Below, in pieces: positions 1 through 7,685 of a stretch of 64,000 bases of DNA. The notes beneath the pieces are model-generated. The model saw only the letters and a list, made by a program, of their open reading frames with translations, was not told the DNA's origin and searched no databases. The translations under genes and the position numbers were made by a program. The stretch is from an uncultured cyanobacterium (GTDB lineage: Bacteria; Cyanobacteriota; Cyanobacteriia; PCC-6307; Cyanobiaceae): the NCBI GenBank assembly GCA_903935205.1, contig CAIZQU010000096.1, positions 1 to 64,000 of the forward strand. The letters are read 5' to 3'. The number at the start of each line of letters is the position of its first letter. Position 1 is the first letter of the stretch.

Positions 1-233
1 ACCTGGAGCCGCTGCGGGGCCTCCACAACCTTCAGACCCTCTACTGCAGCGCCACCCAGGTGAGCGACCTGGAGCCGCTGCGGGGCCTCAACAGCCTTCA
101 GACCCTCGACTGCAGCTTCACCCCGGTGAGCAACCTGGAGCCGCTGCTGGGCCACAACAACCTTCAGACCCTGAACTGCCACGGCTACCCCACCCCACGG
201 GGCCATTGGTCGTCGCATGACGATCTCGCCTGA
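1..233 (+). CDS. Leucine-rich repeat protein, C-terminal end (cut by window edge)
   Basis: Reading from base 3 gives three consecutive 22-residue leucine-rich repeats of the type LEPLRGLHNLQTLYCS...VSD, then a short non-repeat tail ending at TGA 231-233. Only the 3' end of the gene is in the window. Repeats of this type form a curved solenoid that usually binds other proteins; no catalytic domain is visible. The gene converges on a second LRR gene on the opposite strand, whose stop codon lies 10 bases away, and their repeats are nearly identical, so the two form an inverted repeat in the DNA. The function of the whole protein cannot be told from this fragment. Confidence 0.7.
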   Translation, partial: LEPLRGLHNLQTLYCSATQVSDLEPLRGLNSLQTLDCSFTPVSNLEPLLGHNNLQTLNCHGYPTPRGHWSSHDDLA

Positions 234-243
234 GATGTGTCCG

Positions 244-807
244 TCAGTCAGCCGGGGTGGAGCTGCAGTAGAGGGTCTGAAGGTTGTGGAGGTCCCGCAG
301 CGGCTCCAGGTCGCTCACCGGGGTGGAGCTGCAGTCGAGGGTCTGAAGGTTGTGGAGGCCCCGCAGCGGCTCCAGGTCGCTCACCGGGGTGGAGCTGCAG
401 ATCAGGGTCTGAAGGTTGTGGAGGCCCCGCAGCGGCTCCAGGTCACTCACCGGGGTGGAGCTGCAGTAGAGGGTCTGAAGGCTGTTGAGGCCCCGCAGCG
501 GCTCCAGGTCGCTCACCTGGGTGGAGCTGCAGTAGAGGGTCTGAAGGTTGTGGAGTCCCCGCAGCGGCTCCAGGTCACTCACCCGGGTGAAGCTGCAGTT
601 CAGGGTCTGAAGGTTGTGGAGTCCCCGCAGCGGCTCCAGGTCACTCACCCGGGTGAAGCTGCAGTAGAGGGTCTGAAGGCTGGTGAGCTCCTGCAGCTCG
701 GGGGGGAGTTCGGTGAGCTGGAGGCCGGAGAGATCAAGCTGGCCGGTTGGAGCGACGAGCTCGGCTTCAATTCGCTGCCTGGCCAGCACCAGATCCGGCG
801 CAAACAT
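244..807 (-). CDS. Leucine-rich repeat protein
   Basis: About 187 residues if it starts at the ATG at 807. The N-terminal part carries the cap LDLSGLQLTELPPELQ, typical of cyanobacterial LRR proteins. It is followed by seven near-identical 22-residue repeats (consensus LEPLRGLHNLQTL.CSSTPVSD), encoded by 66-bp tandem DNA repeats. A longer in-frame start at 1029 would add 74 residues with no recognisable domain. No clear ribosome binding site supports either start, so the start is uncertain. The protein has no signal peptide from 807 and no catalytic domain; a protein-binding role is the usual inference. The repeats are so alike that copy number probably varies between strains. Confidence 0.65.
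   Translation of the reverse strand: MFAPDLVLARQRIEAELVAPTGQLDLSGLQLTELPPELQELTSLQTLYCSFTRVSDLEPLRGLHNLQTLNCSFTRVSDLEPLRGLHNLQTLYCSSTQVSDLEPLRGLNSLQTLYCSSTPVSDLEPLRGLHNLQTLICSSTPVSDLEPLRGLHNLQTLDCSSTPVSDLEPLRDLHNLQTLYCSSTPAD
250..690. repeat. 66-bp tandem repeats encoding LRRs
   Basis: About six and a half copies of a 66-bp unit, each encoding one 22-residue leucine-rich repeat on the minus strand. Copies differ at only a few positions (for example Tyr, Asn, Ile or Asp before the conserved Cys). Three further copies lie at 1-170 in the opposite orientation. The low divergence points to recent expansion or gene conversion. Confidence 0.85.
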
Positions 808-1369
808 CGACAGAATCAGGCAATCTAGCCAGCCGATTCTAGCCAGGCTCCGCTCCAGTCGCCTTGCCGTGGTCCTATCGTCTAAAAGCAGCCTATCCGT
901 CGCTGATGCGTCTGACGGCGGCCAGCATTGTTGATCCAGGGTTGACCCGCGCCAGTCAGCAACCGGAGACCTCAATCCCGGCTGGTTTGACATCGACCAA
1001 CCGTCGATCCCGGGCTCCCCATACAGCACGATCCGCCCGTTTCAACACCACCTGGAATCGAAGCCAACGACCTCGTTGCCGCCGATGCGCAGCCTGGCCA
1101 TTTCGGGGCGGCGACAATGAAAAGGACCGCTGCTGAAGCCGGAACGACGACGGAAGCCATCGGCCATCGCAGCGCTGCGGGGCCCCAGCGCCACCCCGAG
1201 GGCCGCGCAGGGGAGATCCCGCAGGCTGGCGATGGCGTCCACGGCCATCCACAGCAGGCCTGACGACCTGCCACCAGCCGATCCGCCGGCGATGCCCACC
1301 CTCCCGCGGACACCGACCAGGGCTGGGGGCGCGCGAGGCGCAGGCCCGGCAGAGCGCCCTGATCGTGCT
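808..1369. other. Stretch without a recognisable gene
   Basis: Several open frames cross this stretch on the minus strand, but none matches a family I recognise, and they overlap one another in different frames. The minus strand around 1040-1110 reads plausibly as the end of a protein (…GGNEVVGFDSRW) before a stop, so a decayed gene is possible. I see no RNA gene or repeat here. Confidence 0.4.
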
Positions 1370-1383
1370 AGTACAGATGTACG
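1370..1383 (+). promoter_or_regulatory. LexA (SOS) box
   Basis: The 14 bases AGTACAGATGTACG fit every position of the published cyanobacterial LexA consensus RGTACNNNDGTWCB. The box ends 15 bases before the ATG of the next gene, where bound repressor would block transcription or its start. All following genes up to the RecD2-type helicase are on the same strand, so DNA-damage control of the cluster is a reasonable inference. Confidence 0.6.
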
Positions 1384-1398
1384 CACGTTCTGGTCGCC

Positions 1399-1677
1399 AT
1401 GGTGCCGGTCCCGCTGTCCCGTCTTGAGCCCTCCCGCCATGAGGAGATCGAGGACTGGCCCTGGCTCGATCAGGCGGTGCTCCGCACCAGCCGCAGCCGC
1501 CAGGTCTGCATGACCTGCCATTTCTTTCGCCATCACCCGGGGCCCGAGTGCATCCCGCTGCTCACCTGCCATCTGCACCAGGGCCTGATCGCCCACGGTG
1601 AGCACCTCACCCATCGCTGCAGCGGCTGGTCCGAGGACCTGCACCGCCAGCGGGGCTGGGCGCCGGAGGTGGCGTGA
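1399..1677 (+). CDS. Small Cys/His-rich conserved protein
   Basis: A 92-residue soluble protein. Its C-terminal half carries a Cys/His set that looks metal-binding: CMTCHFFRHHPGPEC, then LTCHLHQGLIAHGEH and HRC. I recall similar small proteins in marine and freshwater Synechococcus but know no assigned function. The ATG at 1399 follows the LexA box by 15 bases; a second in-frame ATG at 1510 would leave only the Cys-rich half. The stop overlaps GTG 1674, but the frame opened there is not coding until the helicase begins. Position behind an SOS box and ahead of a helicase suggests a DNA-damage role, which is inference only. Confidence 0.65.
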   Translation: MVPVPLSRLEPSRHEEIEDWPWLDQAVLRTSRSRQVCMTCHFFRHHPGPECIPLLTCHLHQGLIAHGEHLTHRCSGWSEDLHRQRGWAPEVA

Positions 1678-1785
1678 GCGGTGGTCCAGGCCAGCGGCCG
1701 GCGCCTTCCGGCTGCGTCGCCGCTGCAGCGGCAGGCCCCGCTCTCAGGGTTCGGCCGCCAGAGTGCAGGCCGCCAACATCCGACC

Positions 1786-2082
1786 ATGACGCCAACCCGA
1801 GAGCAGATCCTCGCCGCCTCCGCCGGTTGGGTGGCGGTGCTGTTGAACGTGATCCCCGGCCTGGGGACCGGCTATCTGTACCAACGGCGCTGGAAGGCCT
1901 ACTGGATCACCTCCGCCTTGGCCACCGCCTGGTTCGTGGCCGGCGCGGTGCTGGGCCAGAACGCCGATGCGCTCACCGAGTCGCAGAACCAGCTGGTGGG
2001 CCTGATCGGCCTGCTGCTTCTGGCGGCCGTCACCGCCACCGAGGCCGGTCTGGCCGTGAAACGGGTGCGACAGGGCAGCTGA
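1786..2082 (+). CDS. Small integral membrane protein
   Basis: A 98-residue protein starting at ATG 1786. It has two or three hydrophobic segments: about residues 9-30 (VAVLLNVIPGLGTGYLYQRR), 33-52 and 65-85. The NVIPGLGTGYLYQRRWKAYW segment resembles the Pro-Gly-hairpin proteins of the TM2/DUF5683 type, where a Pro-Gly turn precedes a Tyr and a basic pair. No catalytic motif is seen. It lies 108 bases behind the Cys-rich gene and may be cotranscribed with it and with the downstream helicase. A longer upstream start in the same frame (1681) adds only low-complexity sequence. Confidence 0.7.
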   Translation: MTPTREQILAASAGWVAVLLNVIPGLGTGYLYQRRWKAYWITSALATAWFVAGAVLGQNADALTESQNQLVGLIGLLLLAAVTATEAGLAVKRVRQGS

Positions 2083-2136
2083 TCGATCCGGCCAGCAGCC
2101 CTAAACTCATCCTCAAACCGTTTCGCGGCTGGCCCG

Positions 2137-2376
2137 ATGCTGATCGGCGTGCGGGTGAATCCGCAGCTGGCGCGGCCACGCGATCGGCTCCCCCAGCAGC
2201 GGGGCCAAACCCTCAGAGCCTGCATGGGAACGGCTTTTCCAGAGGCCATCGAAACGGCCATCGCCAAGCTGTTCGCCGTGCTGCACGCAGCGCAGGGGGC
2301 GGTGGTGGGCCAGCAGCTGCCCCTGGCCCTGATCGGAGCGGATCAGGGTCTGGGGGAAGCCCTGCATCGGCCGTGA
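2137..2376 (+). CDS. Possible small protein overlapping the helicase start
   Basis: An open frame of 79 codons from ATG 2137. Its stop (TGA 2374-2376) overlaps the helicase GTG start by four bases, an arrangement typical of translational coupling. The sequence contains a plausible helix (FPEAIETAIAKLFAVLHAAQ) but matches nothing I know. The reverse strand is also open here, so a chance frame in GC-rich DNA is quite possible. Confidence 0.3.
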   Translation: MLIGVRVNPQLARPRDRLPQQRGQTLRACMGTAFPEAIETAIAKLFAVLHAAQGAVVGQQLPLALIGADQGLGEALHRP

Positions 2377-4808
2377 ACCCAGCCGACCCAGCCGCTGGTC
2401 GCACCACCGGCTCCACGCCCGCCAATGCCGCCGCCCTACCCAGCGAAGTGCTGGCCGGCTCGGTCGAGCGGGTCACCTTCCACAACGCCGCCAACGGCTT
2501 CTGCGTGCTGCGGATCAAGGCCCGCGGTCACCGCGATCTGGTCACGGTGGTGGGCCACGCCGCCGAGATCAGCGCCGGCGAATGGGTCACCGTGACGGGC
2601 AGCTGGGTCAACAGCAGGGAGCACGGCCAGCAGTTCAAGGCCTCCTTCCTGCGCTCCTCGCCGCCCACCACCGCCGAAGGCATGGAGAAATACCTGGGCT
2701 CCGGGATGATCCGCGGCATCGGCCCGATCTACGCCGGCAAGCTGGTGGCCGCCTTCGGGGCGGAGGTGTTCGAGGTGATCGAACAGGCCCCCGAACGCCT
2801 GCGCGAGGTGCCCGGCATCGGCAAGGTGCGGGCCGGTCGCATCGCCCAGGCCTGGGCCGACCAGAAGGTGGTGCGCGACATCATGATCTTCCTGCACAGC
2901 CATGGCGTCGGTACCGCCCGGGCTGTGCGGATCATCAAGACCTACGGCAACGACGCCGTGCAGGTGATGGCGGAAAATCCCTACCGCTTGGCGCGCGACA
3001 TCCGCGGCATCGGCTTCCGCACCGCCGATGCGATCGCCGCCCGCTTGGGCATCGCCCCCGAAGCGATGATCCGCCTGCGGGCCGGCATCAACTACGCCCT
3101 CCTGGAGGCCAGCGGCGAGGGGCACTGCGGCCTGCCTACCGCCGTGCTGCTCAGGTTGGCGGGCGAGCTGCTGGCGGTGGAGCGGCCCTCCGGCTCCGCC
3201 CAGGCCACCGGCGCCGCCCAGGCCACCGGCGCCGCCCTCGCCCAGCCGCCCGACCCGATTGAGCAGGCCCCGGCAGCGGCACCGATCCCGCCTGCAGCGG
3301 ACCGGCTCGCCAGCCAACCCGTCTCCAGCCCCATCACGCCACCGCAGCGCGTTCCCCTCGAACCCGCCCTGATTCAGACCGCCCTCGATCTGGAGCTGAG
3401 CGAAGGTTCCGTGGTGGCCGATGCCCTGGCGGGCGAGGCGGCGATCTTCCTGGCCCATCTGCATCGCGACGAGCGGCGTATCGCTGAGGCGCTGCAGGAG
3501 CTGGCCCGTGGAGCTCCGCCCTGGGCCGCGATCGACGCCACCAAGGCCATCGCCTGGGTGGAGCAGCGCCTCGGCCTGGAACTCGCCACCAGCCAGAGGG
3601 ACGCCGTGGCCCTGGCCCTGGCCAGCAAGCTGCTGGTGATCACCGGCGGCCCCGGCGTGGGCAAGACCACCCTGATCAACGCCATCCTGCGCATCCTGGC
3701 CGCCAAGAGGCTGCGCATTCAGCTCTGCGCCCCCACCGGCCGGGCGGCCAGACGCATGGCCGAGGCCACCGGCCTGGAGGCCAAGACCATCCACCGGCTG
3801 CTGGAGTTCGATCCGCAGGCCCATGGCTTCCGCCGCAATGGCGAGCTGCCGCTGGAGTGCGATCTGCTGGTGGTCGATGAAACCTCGATGGTCGATGTGC
3901 CGCTGATGGCCTCGCTGCTGGCGGCCGTCCCGCCCCAGGCAGGCCTGTTGCTGGTGGGCGATGTCGACCAGCTGCCCTCGGTGGGGCCCGGCCAGGTGCT
4001 GGCCGATGCGATCGCCAGTGGCGCCCTGCCCGTGGCGCGCCTCACCGAGGTGTTCCGCCAGGCGGCGACCAGCCGCATCATCACCACCGCCCATGCCATC
4101 AATGCCGGCACCATCCCCGATCTGCGCTCCCCTGCCGAGGGCGAGCGCAGCGATTTCTATTTCCTGCCAGCAGAAACGCCCGAGCAGGCGCTGGCTCTGA
4201 TCCTCAAGGTGGTGGGCGAACGCATCCCGGCTCGCTTTGGCTTCGATCCGGTGGGAGAGGTGCAGGTGCTCTGCCCGATGGCCCGCGGTGGCTGCGGTTC
4301 CCGCTCGCTCAACCTCGAATTGCAGAAGCTGCTCAACCCCGACCCGGCCGAACAGGTGGAGCGCTTCGGCTGGCGGTTTGCGCCGGGCGACAAGGTGATG
4401 CAGATCGCCAACGACTACGAGAAGGAGGTGTTCAACGGTGATGTCGGAACAATTGAGGCGATCGACTCCGACAACAGCGAACTGAGCGTGCTCTTCCCCA
4501 ACAGCGAGGCTGGCGTGGCGGGCAGCCGGGTGGTGGTTTACGGCTGGGGGGAGCTCGATCATCTGGTGCCCGCCTATGCCTGCACGATCCACAAAAGCCA
4601 GGGCAGCGAATATCCCGCCGTGGTGATCCCGCTGCTCACCCAGCACTACGCGATGCTGCAGCGCAATCTGGTCTATACCGGCCTCAGTCGCGGCAAGCAG
4701 CTGGTGGTGTTGGTGGGTCAGAAAAAGGCCCTGGCCATGGCTGTGAAGAATCACCTGGGCCGCAGGCGCTACACCAAGCTGGCGGAATGGTTGGGGCCTG
4801 CCGACTGA
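2373..4808 (+). CDS. recD2: RecD2-type ATP-dependent 5'-3' DNA helicase
   Basis: About 811 residues from the GTG at 2373. The N-terminus has the RecD2 OB-like domain (SVERVTFHNAANGFCVLRIK) and helix-hairpin-helix elements (VPGIGKVRAGRI, DIRGIGFRTADAIA). The helicase core has Walker A GGPGVGKTT, Walker B DETSMVD, VGDVDQLPSVGPGQV, and a UvrD-type C-terminal motif YACTIHKSQGSEYP. RecD2 proteins unwind DNA 5' to 3' independently of RecBC and act in repair and fork restart. About 70 residues between the HhH part and the motor (near 3180-3390) are a low-complexity Ala/Pro/Gln linker with a repeated AQATGA. The frame stays open back to 1674, but that extension overlaps the membrane-protein gene and is not conserved-looking. 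A LexA box lies upstream of the cluster. Confidence 0.9.
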   Translation: MNPADPAAGRTTGSTPANAAALPSEVLAGSVERVTFHNAANGFCVLRIKARGHRDLVTVVGHAAEISAGEWVTVTGSWVNSREHGQQFKASFLRSSPPTTAEGMEKYLGSGMIRGIGPIYAGKLVAAFGAEVFEVIEQAPERLREVPGIGKVRAGRIAQAWADQKVVRDIMIFLHSHGVGTARAVRIIKTYGNDAVQVMAENPYRLARDIRGIGFRTADAIAARLGIAPEAMIRLRAGINYALLEASGEGHCGLPTAVLLRLAGELLAVERPSGSAQATGAAQATGAALAQPPDPIEQAPAAAPIPPAADRLASQPVSSPITPPQRVPLEPALIQTALDLELSEGSVVADALAGEAAIFLAHLHRDERRIAEALQELARGAPPWAAIDATKAIAWVEQRLGLELATSQRDAVALALASKLLVITGGPGVGKTTLINAILRILAAKRLRIQLCAPTGRAARRMAEATGLEAKTIHRLLEFDPQAHGFRRNGELPLECDLLVVDETSMVDVPLMASLLAAVPPQAGLLLVGDVDQLPSVGPGQVLADAIASGALPVARLTEVFRQAATSRIITTAHAINAGTIPDLRSPAEGERSDFYFLPAETPEQALALILKVVGERIPARFGFDPVGEVQVLCPMARGGCGSRSLNLELQKLLNPDPAEQVERFGWRFAPGDKVMQIANDYEKEVFNGDVGTIEAIDSDNSELSVLFPNSEAGVAGSRVVVYGWGELDHLVPAYACTIHKSQGSEYPAVVIPLLTQHYAMLQRNLVYTGLSRGKQLVVLVGQKKALAMAVKNHLGRRRYTKLAEWLGPAD

Positions 4809-5368
4809 CTGGTCGCTCAACGGCCTGCCCATCACCGCTCCAACGGCCTGCCCCTGTTTCGGCTCGCTGGGCAGCAGCATCGCCGCGATGCTGTTCGGCC
4901 TGTTCTGCGAGTGGCGGTTCGGCCGCAGGCCGGATCCAGCATTCGGTCGGCGGCCCTGCCGGGCCGTGGCTCTGTCCGCGGGCTCCGCTCTGGGGGGCGA
5001 CCGGTGCCGCTGCTGCGGGAACCGCATCCGGCGACGGTTATCCGGAGACGTTGCCGTTGCGGTCACCGAACGTCTTCTCAGGGCCTTCTCAGGCGGTCGC
5101 TTGTCCCCATGGCGGCCAGCTCTGGCTCGTTCCCCTGCTGCAGCCAGGATCAGTCCAGCTCAGCGATCGGCAGCACAGCGTTGCGTCCATCGAGGAGGGG
5201 GACCAGGGCGATGGCGGCGCGGTGCATGGGCATCGCCCATGACGGCCTGCTGCGCCCCCTGGCCCACCCCGACTGGCCTGGGTGGGTGCACCGGAAGCGT
5301 TGCCTTCGCGCCGGCCCAGGTGGCAACAGGTGCACGTCTGACCTGTCAGAAAATCAGCAACCAGAGAA
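4809..5368. other. Gap with no recognisable gene
   Basis: About 560 bases. Open frames on both strands look like composition artefacts. One minus-strand frame ending at 5150 finishes with a protein-like tail (VPLLDGRNAVLPIAELD), which may be the remnant of a lost gene. No repeat, RNA or hairpin stood out. Confidence 0.4.
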
Positions 5369-6010
5369 TCAGCACCAGGAGCCGCTTTCGTGGCTCAGCC
5401 GATCGGCCTTTGCGTTCGCGGCCACAAGCCGCTGACGAAGCCGACGGGACCATGCAAAGGCCATCGAGAAGCCGAGGACTGGCAGCGGACCTGGCACAGT
5501 TGCATTGGAGGCAGGACTGAAAATAGTCCCCGGGCCGAAATAGGTGTCAGACCCCCCTGGGTTTGCCGGATTGAACAGGAAGGAGGCGGAGGAGTTCAAT
5601 GTGGCTGAAAAGGTGGCTGTGGTTGGAGTGGTGGAGGGCAGAGGTCCCGAGAGGAAGAGGGTGAAGTTGTAGTCGGAGACCGCGCCTCCACTGACCGTAA
5701 TGAATCCCCCTGAACCGGAAATGACGCCGGCATCATAAAAACCCGTGGGAGCATTCTGCGCTTGATTGAGATCAACGCTGATCCCATACGCCGGCGAGCC
5801 TGGATTGAGTGGGTCGAGGGAATTGAAATTGTTCGTGCCTTCGCTCAAGCCATTGATCGTGCCGGCAATCGATCCTCCTGTGGCCGGTCCGCCATCGGCA
5901 TTGATAAAAGACCAGTTGAACGACGCGGCATCAGCGGCTCTGCCCGCCAGGAGCGACAGGGCCATGGAGAAGGGGATCAGGCTTTTCTTGATCGTCAAGG
6001 TGCTAAGCAA
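5369..6010 (-). CDS. Secreted PEP-CTERM-like protein
   Basis: A 213-residue exported protein. The N-terminus is a signal peptide (basic KKS, then IPFSMALSLLAGRAADA). The mature part is rich in Gly, Ser, Thr and Asn, as in surface proteins. Near the C-terminus is the cyanobacterial form of a PEP-CTERM sorting signal: VPGPLPVLG, a hydrophobic stretch, then SRRLRQRL. Such tails are recognised by exosortase and fix proteins to the outer surface or exopolysaccharide. About 17 extra residues follow the basic cluster, which is unusual because the basic cluster normally ends the protein. The start (TTG 6010 or TTG 5998) is uncertain. No exosortase gene is in this window. Confidence 0.75.
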   Translation of the reverse strand: MLSTLTIKKSLIPFSMALSLLAGRAADAASFNWSFINADGGPATGGSIAGTINGLSEGTNNFNSLDPLNPGSPAYGISVDLNQAQNAPTGFYDAGVISGSGGFITVSGGAVSDYNFTLFLSGPLPSTTPTTATFSATLNSSASFLFNPANPGGSDTYFGPGTIFSPASNATVPGPLPVLGFSMAFAWSRRLRQRLVAANAKADRLSHESGSWC

Positions 6011-6360
6011 TGAAGGCGATCAAGGGAAGCACATACCATTCATTTCTACGGTTCAATGGTTGCATGATGCCGAATGCTGATGGGATTTCTCGCAACTGAT
6101 AGCCGTTTGGTATATCATGGCTCGAGGCTGGTGAACGTCGCCAGCGATGGGCCGTCGAAACGCCTGAATGCCACAGCCCGGCTGCGTTGGTGGTAGCTCC
6201 GGCGGGCTGTGGCCGCTGGCGGAGCCGCTGCTGACCCGTGAGCTCCAGGCTTTGGCAGAAGGCGGCACCCTGCGGCGTCCTTGGTCTGCCCATCCGACTG
6301 CCGCCGCAGCTGCCGAGGCTCCGGCGAGCGTCCTCCCCGCCTGGCCGCGACGCCGCTGCC

Positions 6361-6516
6361 CGATCCAGAAGCCTGATCCAGAAGCCCGATCGACCAGCCC
6401 GATCCAGCATCCTGATCGAGCATCCCGATGGAGCATCCCGATGGAGCATCCCGATGGAGCAGTCCGATGGAGCAGTCCGATGGAGAGGACCGATGAAGAG
6501 GACCGATGAAGAGGTG
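6361..6516. repeat. 13-bp tandem array A (12 units)
   Basis: Twelve consecutive 13-bp units grading from CGATCCAGAAGCC through CGATGGAGCATCC to CGATGAAGAGGAC. Every unit starts with (C/T)GAT, and neighbouring units resemble each other more than distant ones, as expected from stepwise tandem duplication. The period is not a multiple of three, so the array is non-coding. Confidence 0.85.
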
Positions 6517-6953
6517 ATCATCATCACCACCACTATCGTCATTGCAGCCTGGTCATTGCAGGCGATGGCTTTCCCTCGTCTGTGTCGCTTGCCCGCCGCC
6601 GCCGTTGCCGTTGTTGTTCTGCTGGAGGTCGTGCTTGCCCTGGCCGCCACGGAGTCGAGCAGCGGGACTCTCTGCTGCTGGCACTGGAGTCCGGGTTGGC
6701 CAGGGCGCTGGGCCAGCAGCGCAACGGCAGCGGTCCGCACCCTCGAAGGGACCCTCGAGCCCCCGGCGCTGATGCCCCTGACCATCCAACGGCTGAGGGG
6801 CCTGGGGAGGGGATGGACCGTTTTCTCCCCTCCAAGGGGACAGTCCGGGGATTCAGCCTCGAATCTTGCGCTTGCCTCTCCTGCCCTGCCCTGTCCTGTC
6901 CCGCCACCGCTGCCAGGGCGCCCCCCAGGGCACCATCCGCTTGGCATGAAATC

Positions 6954-7094
6954 AGATCTGCCACCTCGATCTGCCACCTCGATCTGCCACCAGGTCTGCT
7001 ACTCGATCTACCACTAGATCTGCCAATCAGATCCAACAACAAGATCCAACAACAAGATCCAACAACAAGATCTGCCAACCAGATCTGCCGATCA
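6954..7094. repeat. 13-bp tandem array B (11 units, GATC in most)
   Basis: About eleven units of 13 bp (CGATCTGCCACCT, GATCCAACAACAA, GATCTGCCAACCA); one unit near 6993 is 11 bp long. Nearly every unit carries GATC, often inside AGATCT. The array ends six bases before the ATG of the acetyltransferase gene, so it occupies that gene's leader and promoter region. Confidence 0.85.
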
Positions 7095-7100
7095 GGATTG

Positions 7101-7652
7101 ATGATAAGAGCAGCCGTTTGCCTCCCTCTGCCTTCATCCCGCCCCCCCCTGCGGATCCGCCCCTGTGAGGCGGCCGACTGGCCGGCGTTGTGGGCTCTGC
7201 TGGAGCCGGTGTTCCGCGCCGGCGAAACCTTCCCCCACGACCCGGCGATCAGCGAGGCCGAGGCCCAGGTGGCCTGGCTGGAGCAGAGCCAGGCGGTGAT
7301 GGTGGCCGTGGATGCCGCAGGAGCGTTGGTGGGCACTTACTACCTCAGGCCCAATTCCCTGGCCCTCGGTGCCCATGTGGCCAACGCGGGCTATGTGGTG
7401 GCTGAGCACTGCCGGCGCCAGGGTGTCGGCAGCCGGCTCTGTCAGCACTCCCTGCAGCTGGCGCGCCGACTTGGCTTTCGGATGATGCAGTTCAACCTGG
7501 TCGTGAGCAGCAACACCGCCGGCATCCGCTGCTGGCAGCGCAACGGCTTCCAGGTCGTCGGCACCCTGCCGGGGGCGTTCCGCCACAGACGCCTGGGATA
7601 CGTCGATGCGCTGGTGATGATTCAGACCCTGGTGGAGGGGCCAACGCCGTGA
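7101..7652 (+). CDS. GNAT-family N-acetyltransferase
   Basis: A 183-residue protein from ATG 7101. It has the GNAT fold: an N-terminal RIRPCEAADWPALWALLEPV strand-helix, a central substrate segment, then the acetyl-CoA motif in VVAEHCRRQGVGSRLCQHSL (pattern R-x-x-G-x-G/S) and a C-terminal NTAGIRCWQRNGFQVVGTLP. It most resembles enzymes that acetylate small molecules or amino-acid analogues, but the substrate cannot be told from sequence. The start codon directly follows a 13-bp repeat array, so changes in repeat number could alter its expression. Confidence 0.85.
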   Translation: MIRAAVCLPLPSSRPPLRIRPCEAADWPALWALLEPVFRAGETFPHDPAISEAEAQVAWLEQSQAVMVAVDAAGALVGTYYLRPNSLALGAHVANAGYVVAEHCRRQGVGSRLCQHSLQLARRLGFRMMQFNLVVSSNTAGIRCWQRNGFQVVGTLPGAFRHRRLGYVDALVMIQTLVEGPTP

Positions 7653-7685
7653 ATCTGGTGCCGCCTGCGGCTGCCGAGCTGCGGA

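Larger units (their letters stand above)
6011..7100. other. Long gene-poor stretch with two 13-bp repeat arrays
   Basis: About 1.1 kb between the PEP-CTERM gene and the acetyltransferase gene. Long open frames exist on both strands but run through tandem repeats whose 13-bp period shifts the frame at each unit, so they are unlikely to be genes. The stretch holds the two arrays listed separately; between them (6517-6953) I see nothing recognisable. Confidence 0.55.

Noticed and set aside
1042-1644. 200-codon minus-strand frame
   Set aside because: It overlaps the Cys-rich gene in antisense and other open frames; only a short part near 1042-1110 reads like protein, so it is noted but not called.
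1674-2372. Extended N-terminus of the helicase starting at GTG 1674
   Set aside because: It overlaps the small membrane-protein gene in another frame and has only Arg/Ala/Pro-rich text; the family N-terminus fits GTG 2373.
2436-5066. 876-codon open frame antisense to the helicase gene
   Set aside because: It mirrors a clearly coding gene, is rich in His, Gln and Gly, and has no domain. GC-rich DNA keeps antisense frames open.
6361-7094. 13-bp arrays as a CRISPR array
   Set aside because: Units are tandem without spacers and far too short; no cas gene is near.
6539-7336. Long minus-strand frame antisense to the GNAT gene
   Set aside because: It runs through the 13-bp array, whose period breaks any frame-based conservation, and opposes a clear acetyltransferase.
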